From: a virus
Strand: one strand, 5' to 3'
DNA length: 36,157 nucleotides
IMG/VR virus record: IMGVR_UViG_3300021961_000287
Span: 1-36,157 of that record
The position numbers and the translations under genes are program-made. The notes under the pieces were generated by a model. That model did no database searches. It was not told the origin of the DNA and saw only the letters and a list, made by a program, of their open reading frames with translations. Of this stretch, positions 5,773-11,642 are shown in pieces. The stretch's first letter is position 1. Each line of letters opens with the position of its first letter.

Positions 5773-6012
5773 TTAGTCCTTCTTAGTAACAAAGGTATAA
5801 AGCTCTGCGGCTTTGTCCATGATTTCTTTTGGCTGATACATCTTTGGAGTATAAGTTTCAAAGAAGTCAGTTACTGACTGACCTTGCTCTTTGAACTGCT
5901 CCATAGCATGATGTGCGAGGCTGATCTGATCTTCATACTGACGATCCATCATCTCTTTGGCCATCTTTAGTAGTTCTAAACGGATTTCGAATGGGTTTTT
6001 ATTTGCAGACAT
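5773..6012 (-). CDS. Conserved hypothetical phage protein, 79 aa
   Basis: Predicted all-helical protein: MSANKNPFEIRLELLKMAKE, then EMMDRQYEDQISLAHHAMEQ, ending in a lysine-rich FVTKKD. I recall close matches in pelagic T4-like phages but no assigned role. It stands alone between a sigma70-like promoter (6048-6076) and a palindrome (5724-5753), so it is probably expressed early and on its own. Confidence 0.7.
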   Translation of the reverse strand: MSANKNPFEIRLELLKMAKEMMDRQYEDQISLAHHAMEQFKEQGQSVTDFFETYTPKMYQPKEIMDKAAELYTFVTKKD

Positions 6013-6047
6013 AATATTCTCCTTGTGTGTGTCTGTGTTACATCTGT

Positions 6048-6076
6048 AATATAACGTTAATACTTAGCGATGTCAA
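6048..6076 (-). promoter_or_regulatory. sigma70-like promoter
   Basis: TTGACA (6071-6076), 17-base spacer, TATATT (6048-6053) on the minus strand, about 35 bases before the ATG at 6012. Confidence 0.75.
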
Positions 6077-6110
6077 CCACTAAGTTACCAATTGTGTGTA
6101 TTTGGTAAGA

Positions 6111-6266
6111 TTATTTATGACTGTCTTGCGGAAGTTCTTTAATTGGTATTTTATTTTCTTCTAATACACGCCTAGCAAGATTGCTATTTTTTGTAATAAG
6201 ACAAACACGACCATTAGAATCGTATACTGTTATTCGATGACTTTTTAAATCTTTAAGAGCTATCAT
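6111..6266 (-). CDS. Small hypothetical protein downstream of the tmRNA, 51 aa
   Basis: Frame from ATG at 6266 to TAA at 6111: MIALKDLKSHRITVYDSNGR, VCLITKNSNLARRVLEENKI, PIKELPQDSHK. The text is protein-like, soluble and slightly basic. It begins within a few bases of the tmRNA 3' end, so it may be co-transcribed with the tmRNA precursor and released by processing. Only a GGA serves as a weak ribosome binding site. No family recognised. Confidence 0.55.
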   Translation of the reverse strand: MIALKDLKSHRITVYDSNGRVCLITKNSNLARRVLEENKIPIKELPQDSHK

Positions 6267-6274
6267 AAATTCCA

Positions 6275-6592
6275 ACTTGGATTAAGGTTAAGTGGCCCGT
6301 TCTGTTGCTAGGTGGAGCCATACCCCCTGTGGTTAAGCCGCTAGGGCTAACTCAGAAGTTGCAAAATTATCGTTTGCAGTTATAGTTTTTCTTGCATTAA
6401 CCGAGCTTGCGCCGGACGACTCCACTCTTCTATTAACTACCAGTCGATCCTGGTTCGCCCCCATCATAAGCACACTGCTTTCGGTTAATAACTCTATGAG
6501 TAGCATAACACTGCAATCACAGTGTGCTTATGGTGGAGGCGTCGGGTACTGCCCCCGAGTCCTGTATAGCGTTTGAATTGCTTCAACATCGC
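6275..6592 (-). ncRNA. ssrA: tmRNA, circularly permuted two-piece type
   Basis: The acceptor piece (about 6592-6531) comes first and ends GCCTCCACCA. It contains a T-arm (TCGGG/CCCGA around GGCAGTA) and a GCAA-capped hairpin. A spacer forms a hairpin (TAAGCACACTG with CAGTGTGCTTA). The coding piece starts at 6462 with GGGGGCGAACCAGGATCGAC, the tmRNA 5' signature. GGGGGCG pairs with CGCCTCC of the acceptor piece (one G-U) to make the acceptor stem, and CTGGTAG pairs with CTATACAG (one bulged A) as helix P2. The tag frame at 6377-6333 reads ANDNFATSELALAA then TAA, beginning with a GCA resume codon and ending with a ClpXP-type LAA. The order acceptor-before-coding is the permuted form known in alphaproteobacteria. 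tmRNA rescues stalled ribosomes. The outer ends are approximate. Confidence 0.93.
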
Positions 6593-6596
6593 AGTA

Positions 6597-6812
6597 TTAT
6601 TTATACACTAGGTTTGTAGATTTGTCAAGTACTTTTTGCCAGGCTTCTTCAAAGCCTTCTTCGTAGATGTATGCTTCTTCATTGTACCATAAACGTTTAG
6701 TATAGTCTCTAACCATATCTTGTATGGTTTCATCACTCCAACTATTTGGGACTAGACGCCCCTTTACCATCCAGAATAACCTGTTTGCTTGTTTAAGCTC
6801 TAGGGCTGTCAT
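6597..6812 (-). CDS. Hypothetical protein upstream of tmRNA, 71 aa
   Basis: Starts MTALELKQANRLFWMVKGRL and is acidic and aromatic-rich in the second half (LWYNEEAYIYEEGFEEAWQK). No family recognised. Its last codons (VYK stop) contain the TATAAATA late-promoter element of the tmRNA. It lies beyond the terminator of the porin-side genes only in space: the porin gene is transcribed away from a separate promoter and ends at 6909, before this gene begins. Confidence 0.6.
   Translation of the reverse strand: MTALELKQANRLFWMVKGRLVPNSWSDETIQDMVRDYTKRLWYNEEAYIYEEGFEEAWQKVLDKSTNLVYK
6598..6605 (-). promoter_or_regulatory. T4-type late promoter for the tmRNA
   Basis: Perfect TATAAATA on the minus strand, ending 5 bases before the apparent 5' end of the tmRNA acceptor piece (6592). 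The spacing fits a late start there. It lies within the 3' end of the gene at 6597-6812. Confidence 0.7.
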
Positions 6813-6852
6813 TAAAGTACCTCAATTTAATTTTACAGGTATTTAGTGAGTC

Positions 6853-6884
6853 AAAAAAATAAGCGAAGTTTCCTTCGCTTATTT
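6853..6884 (-). terminator. Intrinsic terminator of the porin gene
   Basis: Perfect 12-bp stem (6857-6868 with 6873-6884), a 4-base loop, and a run of seven T on the minus strand. It lies 25 bases past the porin stop. Confidence 0.85.
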
Positions 6885-6908
6885 GATTGTGATATTAGGC
6901 TTACTTTA

Positions 6909-7793
6909 TTAGAAAGTAAAGCTAATACCACTACGAGCTGTCCAGTCGGTAGCATCGTTGTCATAGTCGACGGTTGCGAATGCAACTGCACCGCTATCGC
7001 CAAACTTGTATTCTGCGCCGCCAGTGATAACACCGTCATCATTTGCCGCATCTGTGTCGCCATAACCAGCCTTAAGAGTTAGTGAGTCAGTTAGGTCATA
7101 ACCAACAACTGCTTCATAGCCAATTACGTCTGTTGCCGCATCCTTCATGCTTACGCTACCTGCAACTAGGATTGGTCCAAAGTTACGCTCGATACCAACA
7201 CCATAGTGTCCAATATCTGTAATAGCGTTGTATGCGTATGCAACACCAATGCCAAACATTTCAGCACCGACTTGGAAACTGTCAATAGCTTCATTTTGTG
7301 CATCGTCTGTCATTACAGCAAGTGCGCCGATCTGTAGATCACCGATCTTGTTCATGTAGCGTACACTGTTTGATTGATAGAAGTTTTGCTTCTGTACGCC
7401 TGCGTTGCCACCTTCAAAAAACTGGTCGCCTTTATCAACGAAGATTTCCATAAGGCTCATGTGCTTACCTAAACTAATTGCACCAAGTGTATCGTGTTGA
7501 ACACCTGCGTATCCAAAACGAGTTGTTAGTGCATTACTGCTGTTAACATCAACATCAGCACTTAGTTCGCCAAATACGCTGATATTTTCAGCGACTCCAG
7601 CGTTTGCTACCACGCCTAGCTTTGAGCTATCGCTACGCACACTAGGATCTACGTCGTCTTGGCTAGTCGCTTGGACGAACGCACGAACCTCACCAAACAC
7701 CTTTGCTGTTGCTGGGGCTGGATGGTTATCTGCAAAAGCAGATGTGCTTGCAATCGCTAACATACTAGCGGCAACCATAGTAAACTTATTCAT
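6909..7793 (-). CDS. Outer-membrane porin, Gram-negative trimeric type
   Basis: Likely forms a beta-barrel channel in the host outer membrane. A standard signal peptide (MNKFTMVAASMLAIASTSAF, cleaved after AFA at residue 21) leads into alternating beta-strand sequence (KVFGEVRAFVQ; FGELSADVDV; FGYAGVQHDTLGAISLGKH). The final GISFTF ends in phenylalanine, the outer-membrane-protein assembly signal. FGYAGVQ...LGAISLGK is the typical region before loop 3 of the bacterial porin (Porin_4/OmpC-like) group. At 294 aa it is compact but complete. It has its own terminator (6853-6884), and two abutting palindromes lie upstream (7867-7900); a clear promoter is not visible. Phage-encoded porins are known (Lc of lambdoid phage PA-2), where they replace host porins and block related phages. 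Confidence 0.88.
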   Translation of the reverse strand: MNKFTMVAASMLAIASTSAFADNHPAPATAKVFGEVRAFVQATSQDDVDPSVRSDSSKLGVVANAGVAENISVFGELSADVDVNSSNALTTRFGYAGVQHDTLGAISLGKHMSLMEIFVDKGDQFFEGGNAGVQKQNFYQSNSVRYMNKIGDLQIGALAVMTDDAQNEAIDSFQVGAEMFGIGVAYAYNAITDIGHYGVGIERNFGPILVAGSVSMKDAATDVIGYEAVVGYDLTDSLTLKAGYGDTDAANDDGVITGGAEYKFGDSGAVAFATVDYDNDATDWTARSGISFTF

Positions 7794-7866
7794 TATTTTA
7801 CCTTCCTATTAGTTTTATTTTGAATGTGTGTATGAAGTGTGAATATATACACATAGTCAATGAAAA

Positions 7867-7900
7867 ACCACTGTATATACAGTGGTCTGTTATTTAACAG
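7867..7900. promoter_or_regulatory. Two abutting palindromes, probable operators
   Basis: ACCACTGTATATACAGTGGT (7867-7886) is a perfect 20-bp palindrome. It is directly followed by CTGTTATTTAACAG (7887-7900), an imperfect 14-bp palindrome. Both have CTGT...ACAG half-sites, with 4- and 6-base gaps. They lie between the divergent porin gene and the gene at 7950, and the second covers the -35 box of the latter. On the minus strand the first is followed by TTTTT, so it could also act as a terminator. Confidence 0.55.
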
Positions 7901-7921
7901 AGACATTATCTTTTATATAAT
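7894..7921 (+). promoter_or_regulatory. sigma70-like promoter for the gene at 7950
   Basis: TTAACA (7894-7899), 16-base spacer, TATAAT (7916-7921). The -35 box lies inside the palindrome at 7887-7900. Confidence 0.5.
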
Positions 7922-7937
7922 TTCGTTGTAAATTGGT

Positions 7938-7945
7938 TATAAATA
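7938..7945 (+). promoter_or_regulatory. Late promoter directly before the ATG at 7950
   Basis: Perfect TATAAATA separated by only TTGT from the start codon. No ribosome binding site is visible, so a transcript from here would be nearly leaderless. Confidence 0.6.
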
Positions 7946-7949
7946 TTGT

Positions 7950-8525
7950 ATGAACATAGAAAAAGCCCAAGAAAACCTTCTGCGTATTAGTGCTCCGCAC
8001 TATAGCGTTGAAACTGTTGGTGACCCTCAAAAGTTACGAGAACAAACCGGAAAACTAACTATAAACGATAACGAAATTGTTGTTAGTGCCGGAACAGAAC
8101 CAATATTAAAATTTATTCTTACTAATCAATATATCTCTTGGAATAAAGAAGCTATTGCAACATCTGCTAATTCTGTGTTTAAACGTCTTGGATCAACTGA
8201 CGAAGTTTCAAAAATTATTATCACTGAAATCAATAAACAAAGACGAGAAGCATTTGACGAAGCCTATTGGATTTTAGAATTAGCAAAACAAGATAAAAAT
8301 CATATACCCTATGAACAACCTTCCAGCGATACACACGAAATACCAGACGTCGTAGTTGTAGAGCGTGTGGTAGAAGTTGAAAAAGCAGTTGAAGTAGAGA
8401 AGATTGTTGAGGTTGAGAAGATTGTTGAAGTAGAGAAGATTGTTGAGGTAGAGAAGATTGTTGAGGTTGAAAAACCCCAACGCAGTCTCTGGGCTACAGT
8501 CAAGGGTTGGTTTAAAAAGGATTGA
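7950..8525 (+). CDS. Unknown protein with VEKIVE hexad repeats, 191 aa
   Basis: Residues 1-130 are a mixed soluble domain of no family known to me (MNIEKAQENLLRISAPHYSV; later FDEAYWILELAKQDKNHIPY). Residues about 137-175 are a run of VEVEK(I/A) repeats, alternating valine/isoleucine with glutamate and lysine, followed by a basic amphipathic end (RSLWATVKGWFKKD) that could bind a membrane or nucleic acid. The repeat could form an extended stalk or coiled coil. It is a plus-strand gene with both an early-type and a late-type promoter, and an intrinsic terminator lies 21 bases past its stop. Confidence 0.7.
   Translation: MNIEKAQENLLRISAPHYSVETVGDPQKLREQTGKLTINDNEIVVSAGTEPILKFILTNQYISWNKEAIATSANSVFKRLGSTDEVSKIIITEINKQRREAFDEAYWILELAKQDKNHIPYEQPSSDTHEIPDVVVVERVVEVEKAVEVEKIVEVEKIVEVEKIVEVEKIVEVEKPQRSLWATVKGWFKKD
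8388..8477 (+). repeat. 18-bp tandem repeats encoding VEKIVE
   Basis: Four near-identical 18-bp units and one degenerate unit starting at 8388, 8406, 8424, 8442 and 8460. They differ only at synonymous or near-synonymous positions (GAAGTA, GAGGTT, GAGGTA). Typical of repeat expansion in a coding region. Confidence 0.9.
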
Positions 8526-8531
8526 AAACTT

Positions 8532-8678
8532 ATGTCTAAAAAAGTAGTACTAGGTTTTCTAGTACTTTTTTCCTATGTGGTTTTAATAATACCAGGACCA
8601 GAACTGATCAAACTAGCATTTGCCTGGCTAATACCAGCTATCGTACTTTTATCTCTTGAGTTGTTTTTTAGCGAGTAA
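8532..8678 (+). CDS. Small hydrophobic membrane protein, 48 aa
   Basis: MSKKVVLGFLVLFSYVVLII, PGPELIKLAFAWLIPAIVLL, SLELFFSE: two hydrophobic stretches separated by PGPE, so two membrane passes are likely. AAGGA lies 12 bases before the ATG. Codons 5-14 coincide with an intrinsic terminator (8546-8571), so expression needs read-through. The end overlaps the convergent gene at 8668 by 11 bases. Small two-helix phage proteins may be holins or superinfection factors; nothing here decides it. Confidence 0.5.
   Translation: MSKKVVLGFLVLFSYVVLIIPGPELIKLAFAWLIPAIVLLSLELFFSE
8546..8571 (+). terminator. Intrinsic terminator after the gene at 7950-8525
   Basis: Stem AGTACTAG/CTAGTACT, loop GTTTT, then six T. 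It sits inside the beginning of the small membrane-protein frame. Confidence 0.7.
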
Positions 8679-10002
8679 CTTTTGTTAAAGTAATAAACAA
8701 AGGTTCTTTTTCTATATAGTTACGAATGTAGCCAGCACTGTTTCTATATGTTCTAATAGTTACTAACTTCTTGCCTGATGTAACATCTTTAATAAAAAGT
8801 TCTGGTGTTGCTTTGTTGTCAACATATTCTGCAACAAGATCTAAATTTTCATCATGTAGCTGATCAAATTTCTTAGCATCTAAAATATAAGAATATCGTT
8901 TTGTAAATTGTTTAAGTTGGATATTGTCATCTTCGCGAACCATCCAATACTTCAAAGCCTTTGCTAGTTTCTTAACATATGTTTTTTCTTGGTCTTCAGT
9001 TTGTAGCTGGGTGTTCATACTGTTAACAGCCGCACGATATGCTAGTTCTTGGGCTTTAAGTTTATCATCTTGTTTGAGGAATTGATCCTTAATACCACTG
9101 ATGTCTGCTAGTTCAAATTTGCTATCAACATTGAACAATCCATTTTGTAGTATATTGTATCGATCTTCCATTGTTAATGACATTGCGCCGCCGCCAACTT
9201 GATGTATCTGTCTGGTTGTTCCAACTTTTAAACTATACTCAGCAAATTTCTTTTCTGTCTCGTTGGCAAATGTAATATCTGTTTTAGTTTCACTTTCGCC
9301 GCTGATGCCGTCTCCAATAATACGTACCCAATCAAACCTACCATTTTTTTGATAGGTATCAGCAAATCTTGCAGTTTCATTGTTTGCATCTTGCACAATA
9401 ACATCAAGCATTGTACCCATATCTTCAGCAACTTTTGGATCTTTAAATGAGTCCCAACTGCCAGGTTTTAAACTGATTGTAATATGAAACTCATCTGCAA
9501 TATCGCTGTTTACTTCTTTGGCTTTTAGTTTTAATGTTTTTCCGTTTTGTAGCTTTGAAACAACATTAAGAAGATCTTGTCGAGTAATAGTTTTTGATGG
9601 GCGTTCGATTAATCTTGCAAAAGCGGCCGCGGCATGAAATCCTTCTGCAACTTCACCTTTGTTATACTTAATACGCTCTTCCGCGGCGTCTCCTGCGGCT
9701 CGGTAATACCCGCCAAATTCGCCAGTTTTAACAAATTTTCCAGTATTAATATATTCCCCATCTGTTGTTTTTAGGTTGATAGTTCCTTTTAAAGGTCCAG
9801 TATCTGTTACTGCTTTCATTCTATCAAATTCACTAGGGTCAATAACAACCTGTGAGCCATCTACCGTAGTAAACGGACTCTGAGATTGTATTTTCTTTAA
9901 AAGAAGTGCAATCCTTTCAGGATACTTGTTGAGTTCTGCCGCAGTGAGGTTACTTGCTTCTTTTAAAAATCTTGGTAAAGGTTTAAACTGGTCGTATCTC
10001 AT
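8668..10002 (-). CDS. Unknown large phage protein, 444 aa
   Basis: Soluble protein with no signal peptide or membrane segment. Notable segments: GEFGGYYRAAGDAAEERIKY (about 94-113), EVAEGFHAAAAFARLIERPS (about 117-136), WVRIIGDGISGESETKTDIT (about 225-244) and GTTRQIHQVGGGAMSL (about 262-277). The WVRIIGDGISGESETKTD segment, with a late acidic cluster beside it, would suit a nuclease-like site, but I cannot assign a family. The late element GATAAATAC ends 6 bases before the ATG and no ribosome binding site is apparent, which suggests a late gene, possibly a virion or injected protein. Its stop overlaps the convergent small membrane-protein gene. Confidence 0.7.
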   Translation of the reverse strand: MRYDQFKPLPRFLKEASNLTAAELNKYPERIALLLKKIQSQSPFTTVDGSQVVIDPSEFDRMKAVTDTGPLKGTINLKTTDGEYINTGKFVKTGEFGGYYRAAGDAAEERIKYNKGEVAEGFHAAAAFARLIERPSKTITRQDLLNVVSKLQNGKTLKLKAKEVNSDIADEFHITISLKPGSWDSFKDPKVAEDMGTMLDVIVQDANNETARFADTYQKNGRFDWVRIIGDGISGESETKTDITFANETEKKFAEYSLKVGTTRQIHQVGGGAMSLTMEDRYNILQNGLFNVDSKFELADISGIKDQFLKQDDKLKAQELAYRAAVNSMNTQLQTEDQEKTYVKKLAKALKYWMVREDDNIQLKQFTKRYSYILDAKKFDQLHDENLDLVAEYVDNKATPELFIKDVTSGKKLVTIRTYRNSAGYIRNYIEKEPLFITLTKVTR

Positions 10003-10008
10003 GATAAT

Positions 10009-10017
10009 GTATTTATC
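10009..10017 (-). promoter_or_regulatory. Late-type promoter directly before the ATG at 10002
   Basis: GATAAATAC on the minus strand, six bases before the start codon, located in the short gap after the deaminase stop. Confidence 0.45.
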
Positions 10018-10021
10018 ATAA

Positions 10022-10474
10022 TCATTTATATCCTTGAATATCTAGATCATAGTTATCAAGTGTAATTACTTCATTACCATTTTCAGTATAGACTACACGC
10101 CGAATGCCAAATTCATTAATGCAACGGGCGCAACCTGTACAAGGCTTGCTAGAACCGTATTCCCAGTGACGCTTTTCCTTGCCGTCGCCTTTACGAGCTC
10201 GTGCAATATATAGCGTACACTTTTCTAAATCTTCAACGTCAAGTGTCTGTAGTGCGTTCTTAATAGCATGCGTTTCAGCATGAAAAAATATTGCGTGTTC
10301 GTTTTTAGCATATTTGGTTTGAAACGGATGCGACTTCATATGGTTAAAGCCCACGCCCACTACTTTGTTCTTGCGTACAAGAACTGCCGCCATGCGACTA
10401 CCTCGAACACGCTCAGTACTCTTGGCGATTTCAAACGCTGTATTGATGTATTCGTGATCTTGTTTAGTCAACAT
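10022..10474 (-). CDS. Zinc-dependent cytidine/deoxycytidylate-type deaminase
   Basis: Contains the family's zinc motifs: HAETHAI (the HAE glutamate-histidine signature) and KPCTGCARCINEFGIRRVVY (the PCxxC signature), in the usual order and spacing for nucleotide deaminases of about 150 residues. These enzymes make uracil-type nucleotides for dTMP synthesis. I chose the ATG at 10474 (MLTKQDHEYINTAFEIAKST); the frame extends seven codons further to a TTG, but the start there has no better ribosome binding site. Substrate (dCMP or other) cannot be decided from the sequence. The gene follows the tRNA at 10501-10594 in the direction of transcription. Confidence 0.8.
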   Translation of the reverse strand: MLTKQDHEYINTAFEIAKSTERVRGSRMAAVLVRKNKVVGVGFNHMKSHPFQTKYAKNEHAIFFHAETHAIKNALQTLDVEDLEKCTLYIARARKGDGKEKRHWEYGSSKPCTGCARCINEFGIRRVVYTENGNEVITLDNYDLDIQGYK

Positions 10475-10500
10475 TGTCGTACCATTGTTGTACAAAAAGT

Positions 10501-10594
10501 TGGTAGTCCTGGGAGGATTCGAACCTCCATCGCTCTCTAATCTGGAGACTATGCCGAGTATAAGCCGGGTGTTTTACCATTAAACTACAGGACC
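10501..10594 (-). tRNA. Atypical tRNA with long variable region, anticodon UAU by position
   Basis: Acceptor GGTCCTG/CAGGACT (first pair G-U), D-arm GTTTAATGGTAAAAC, T-arm GGAGGTTCGAATCCTCC and encoded CCA are all clear. The anticodon arm is CCCGG-CTTATAC-TCGGC with a C-C mismatch at its base; U33 and A37 are in place, giving UAU (isoleucine AUA). A ~24-base variable region (it can form TCTC/GAGA around CAGATTA) makes it 94 nt long, as in class II tRNAs, which is not usual for tRNA-Ile. Identity is uncertain. Confidence 0.65.
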
Positions 10595-10595
10595 T

Positions 10596-10670
10596 TGGTG
10601 ACCCCTACGGGACTCGAACCCGTGTTTACGCCGTGAAAGGGCGTTGTCCTAACCGCTAGACGAAGGGGTC
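10596..10670 (-). tRNA. tRNA-Glu (anticodon UUC)
   Basis: Acceptor GACCCCT/AGGGGTC, anticodon loop CTTTCAC, T-arm with GGTTCGAGTCC and encoded CCA (10596-10598). It lies one base from the atypical tRNA, so the two are cut from one precursor. Confidence 0.95.
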
Positions 10671-10678
10671 GTCTACAA

Positions 10679-10918
10679 CTAGTGAAAAGTATCTAAAACA
10701 GGATATTCAGGACACTCTTCTTGATCAGGATGCCAGTGAGTAACATCACCGGTTAGAAACCCGTAATCACAAAAGAAGACATGCATATCCTTCCATTCCT
10801 TTCCATCTTCGTCAACATATAAGCCATCGTACCATCCTCTATGGCTTCCGACTAAATTAAAATAGTACCAAACTTTTTCGCCTACCTTAGGCAATCTTTC
10901 GTTTACATCAATCCACAT
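10679..10918 (-). CDS. DUF551-like protein, 79 aa
   Basis: Starts MWIDVNERLPKVGEKVWYYF and ends in a VTHWHPDQEECPEYP segment. The W-I-V..RLP..GE.V beginning with a late THW.P motif is the pattern of DUF551, a small domain common in phages and prophages with no known function. The ATG at 10918 is preceded by AAGGAGAG; a longer frame extends upstream through two tRNA genes and is not credible. Embedded in the tRNA cluster. Confidence 0.75.
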   Translation of the reverse strand: MWIDVNERLPKVGEKVWYYFNLVGSHRGWYDGLYVDEDGKEWKDMHVFFCDYGFLTGDVTHWHPDQEECPEYPVLDTFH

Positions 10919-10934
10919 ATTACTCTCCTTAATT

Positions 10935-11019
10935 TGGTGCCCACGGTCAGACTCGAACTGACAAGGCAGATGCCGAGGGATTTTAAGTCCCTTGTGTTTA
11001 CCAATTTCACCACGTGGGC
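10935..11019 (-). tRNA. tRNA-Leu (anticodon UAA)
   Basis: Acceptor GCCCACG/CGTGGGC, anticodon arm GGGACTTAAAATCCC, long variable arm as expected for leucine (CGGCATCTGCCTTG region), T-arm CAGTTCGAGTCTG and encoded CCA. Confidence 0.95.
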
Positions 11020-11021
11020 TA

Positions 11022-11098
11022 TGGCCTGCCCTGAGGGATTTGAACCCCCGACCCACAGCTTAGAAGGCTGTTGCTCTATCCAGCTGAGCTAAGGGCAG
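11022..11098 (-). tRNA. tRNA-Arg (anticodon UCU)
   Basis: Acceptor CTGCCCT/AGGGCAG, D-arm AGCTCAGCTGGATAGAGC, anticodon loop CTTCTAA, T-arm with GGTTCAAATCC and encoded CCA. It reads AGA, a codon favoured in AT-rich phage genes. Confidence 0.95.
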
Positions 11099-11116
11099 GT
11101 TGTGTTCCAAATTAAG

Positions 11117-11308
11117 TTAAGAGTTTTTAGGTAATTGAGTTGCTTCTTCTACTAGAGCTTGAACAGTTGCAAGATCATTGCACACAATCTTGGCTGTTGA
11201 CCATTCATCATCATTATCACGCCCAGCAACTTCAACTACGAAACCATTGTCTAGTTGCTTGATAGTGATATCTTCGTCGACCTTTGATAATTTATCTGCT
11301 AACTTCAT
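11117..11308 (-). CDS. Small hypothetical protein in the tRNA cluster, 63 aa
   Basis: MKLADKLSKVDEDITIKQLD, then NGFVVEVAGRDNDDEWSTAK. Soluble and acidic, with a predicted beta-strand core and a C-terminal helix. I recall similar short proteins in pelagic phages with no function. AAAGGATAT lies before the ATG. It sits between tRNA-Ser and tRNA-Arg, so its mRNA is probably released by tRNA processing. Confidence 0.65.
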   Translation of the reverse strand: MKLADKLSKVDEDITIKQLDNGFVVEVAGRDNDDEWSTAKIVCNDLATVQALVEEATQLPKNS

Positions 11309-11327
11309 TGATATATCCTTTATGTAC

Positions 11328-11419
11328 TGGCGGTGAGACAGGGATTCGAACCCTGGGTACCCATTGCTAGGTACAACAGATTAGCAATCTGCCACTTTCG
11401 GCCTCTCAGTCACCTCACC
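11328..11419 (-). tRNA. tRNA-Ser (anticodon GCU)
   Basis: Acceptor GGTGAGG/TCTCACC (last pair G-U), anticodon loop TTGCTAA, long variable arm (TACCTAGCAATGGGTA), T-arm CAGGGTTCGAATCCCTG and encoded CCA. First gene of the tRNA cluster after the promoter at 11436-11464. Confidence 0.95.
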
Positions 11420-11435
11420 TTTGTTTAGTTTGTAT

Positions 11436-11464
11436 AATATAGCAGACTTACTTAGTAATGTCAA
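11436..11464 (-). promoter_or_regulatory. sigma70-like promoter of the tRNA cluster
   Basis: TTGACA (11459-11464), 17-base spacer, TATATT (11436-11441) on the minus strand, followed by tRNA-Ser. Confidence 0.8.
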
Positions 11465-11629
11465 CCTTTAGTTTACCATTTTATAGCTCTTAGGTTATTA
11501 TGCAGTGCAAAAGGTAAATACCTTGTATTATTGCTTATCTGTAGATAATTTACTATCAGATTTGTGCATTAATGCTAAAAAAGCAATAGTGTTTTTCCCA
11601 AACAACTATTGTATACCATGCATTATTGC
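11465..11629. other. AT-rich divergent intergenic region
   Basis: No gene is visible. It lies between the tRNA promoter (minus) and the late promoter at 11630 (plus). It holds several short inverted repeats (CAATAGT with ACTATTG; GCATTAATGC; AGGTAAATACCT) and a twice-occurring ATTATTGCT. The plus-strand GGTAAATAC may be a second weak late element. An origin or regulatory site is possible but not shown. Confidence 0.35.
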
Positions 11630-11637
11630 TATAAATA
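11630..11637 (+). promoter_or_regulatory. T4-type late promoter, plus strand
   Basis: Perfect TATAAATA. Its transcript would begin near 11643, at the first of a row of hairpins, and lead into the genes at 11803 and 11994. Confidence 0.65.
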
Positions 11638-11642
11638 ACACT

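Noticed and set aside
7832-7860. sigma70-like promoter for the porin gene
   Set aside because: TTGACT at 7855-7860 is good, but no acceptable -10 box lies at 16-19 bases.
7867-7886. LexA/SOS box before the porin gene
   Set aside because: The palindrome has CTGT-N4-ACAG, whereas the E. coli LexA box is CTGT-N8-ACAG; no other SOS feature is seen.
10919-11056. N-terminal extension of the DUF551-like gene
   Set aside because: It reads through tRNA-Leu and part of tRNA-Arg; the ATG at 10918 has its own ribosome binding site.
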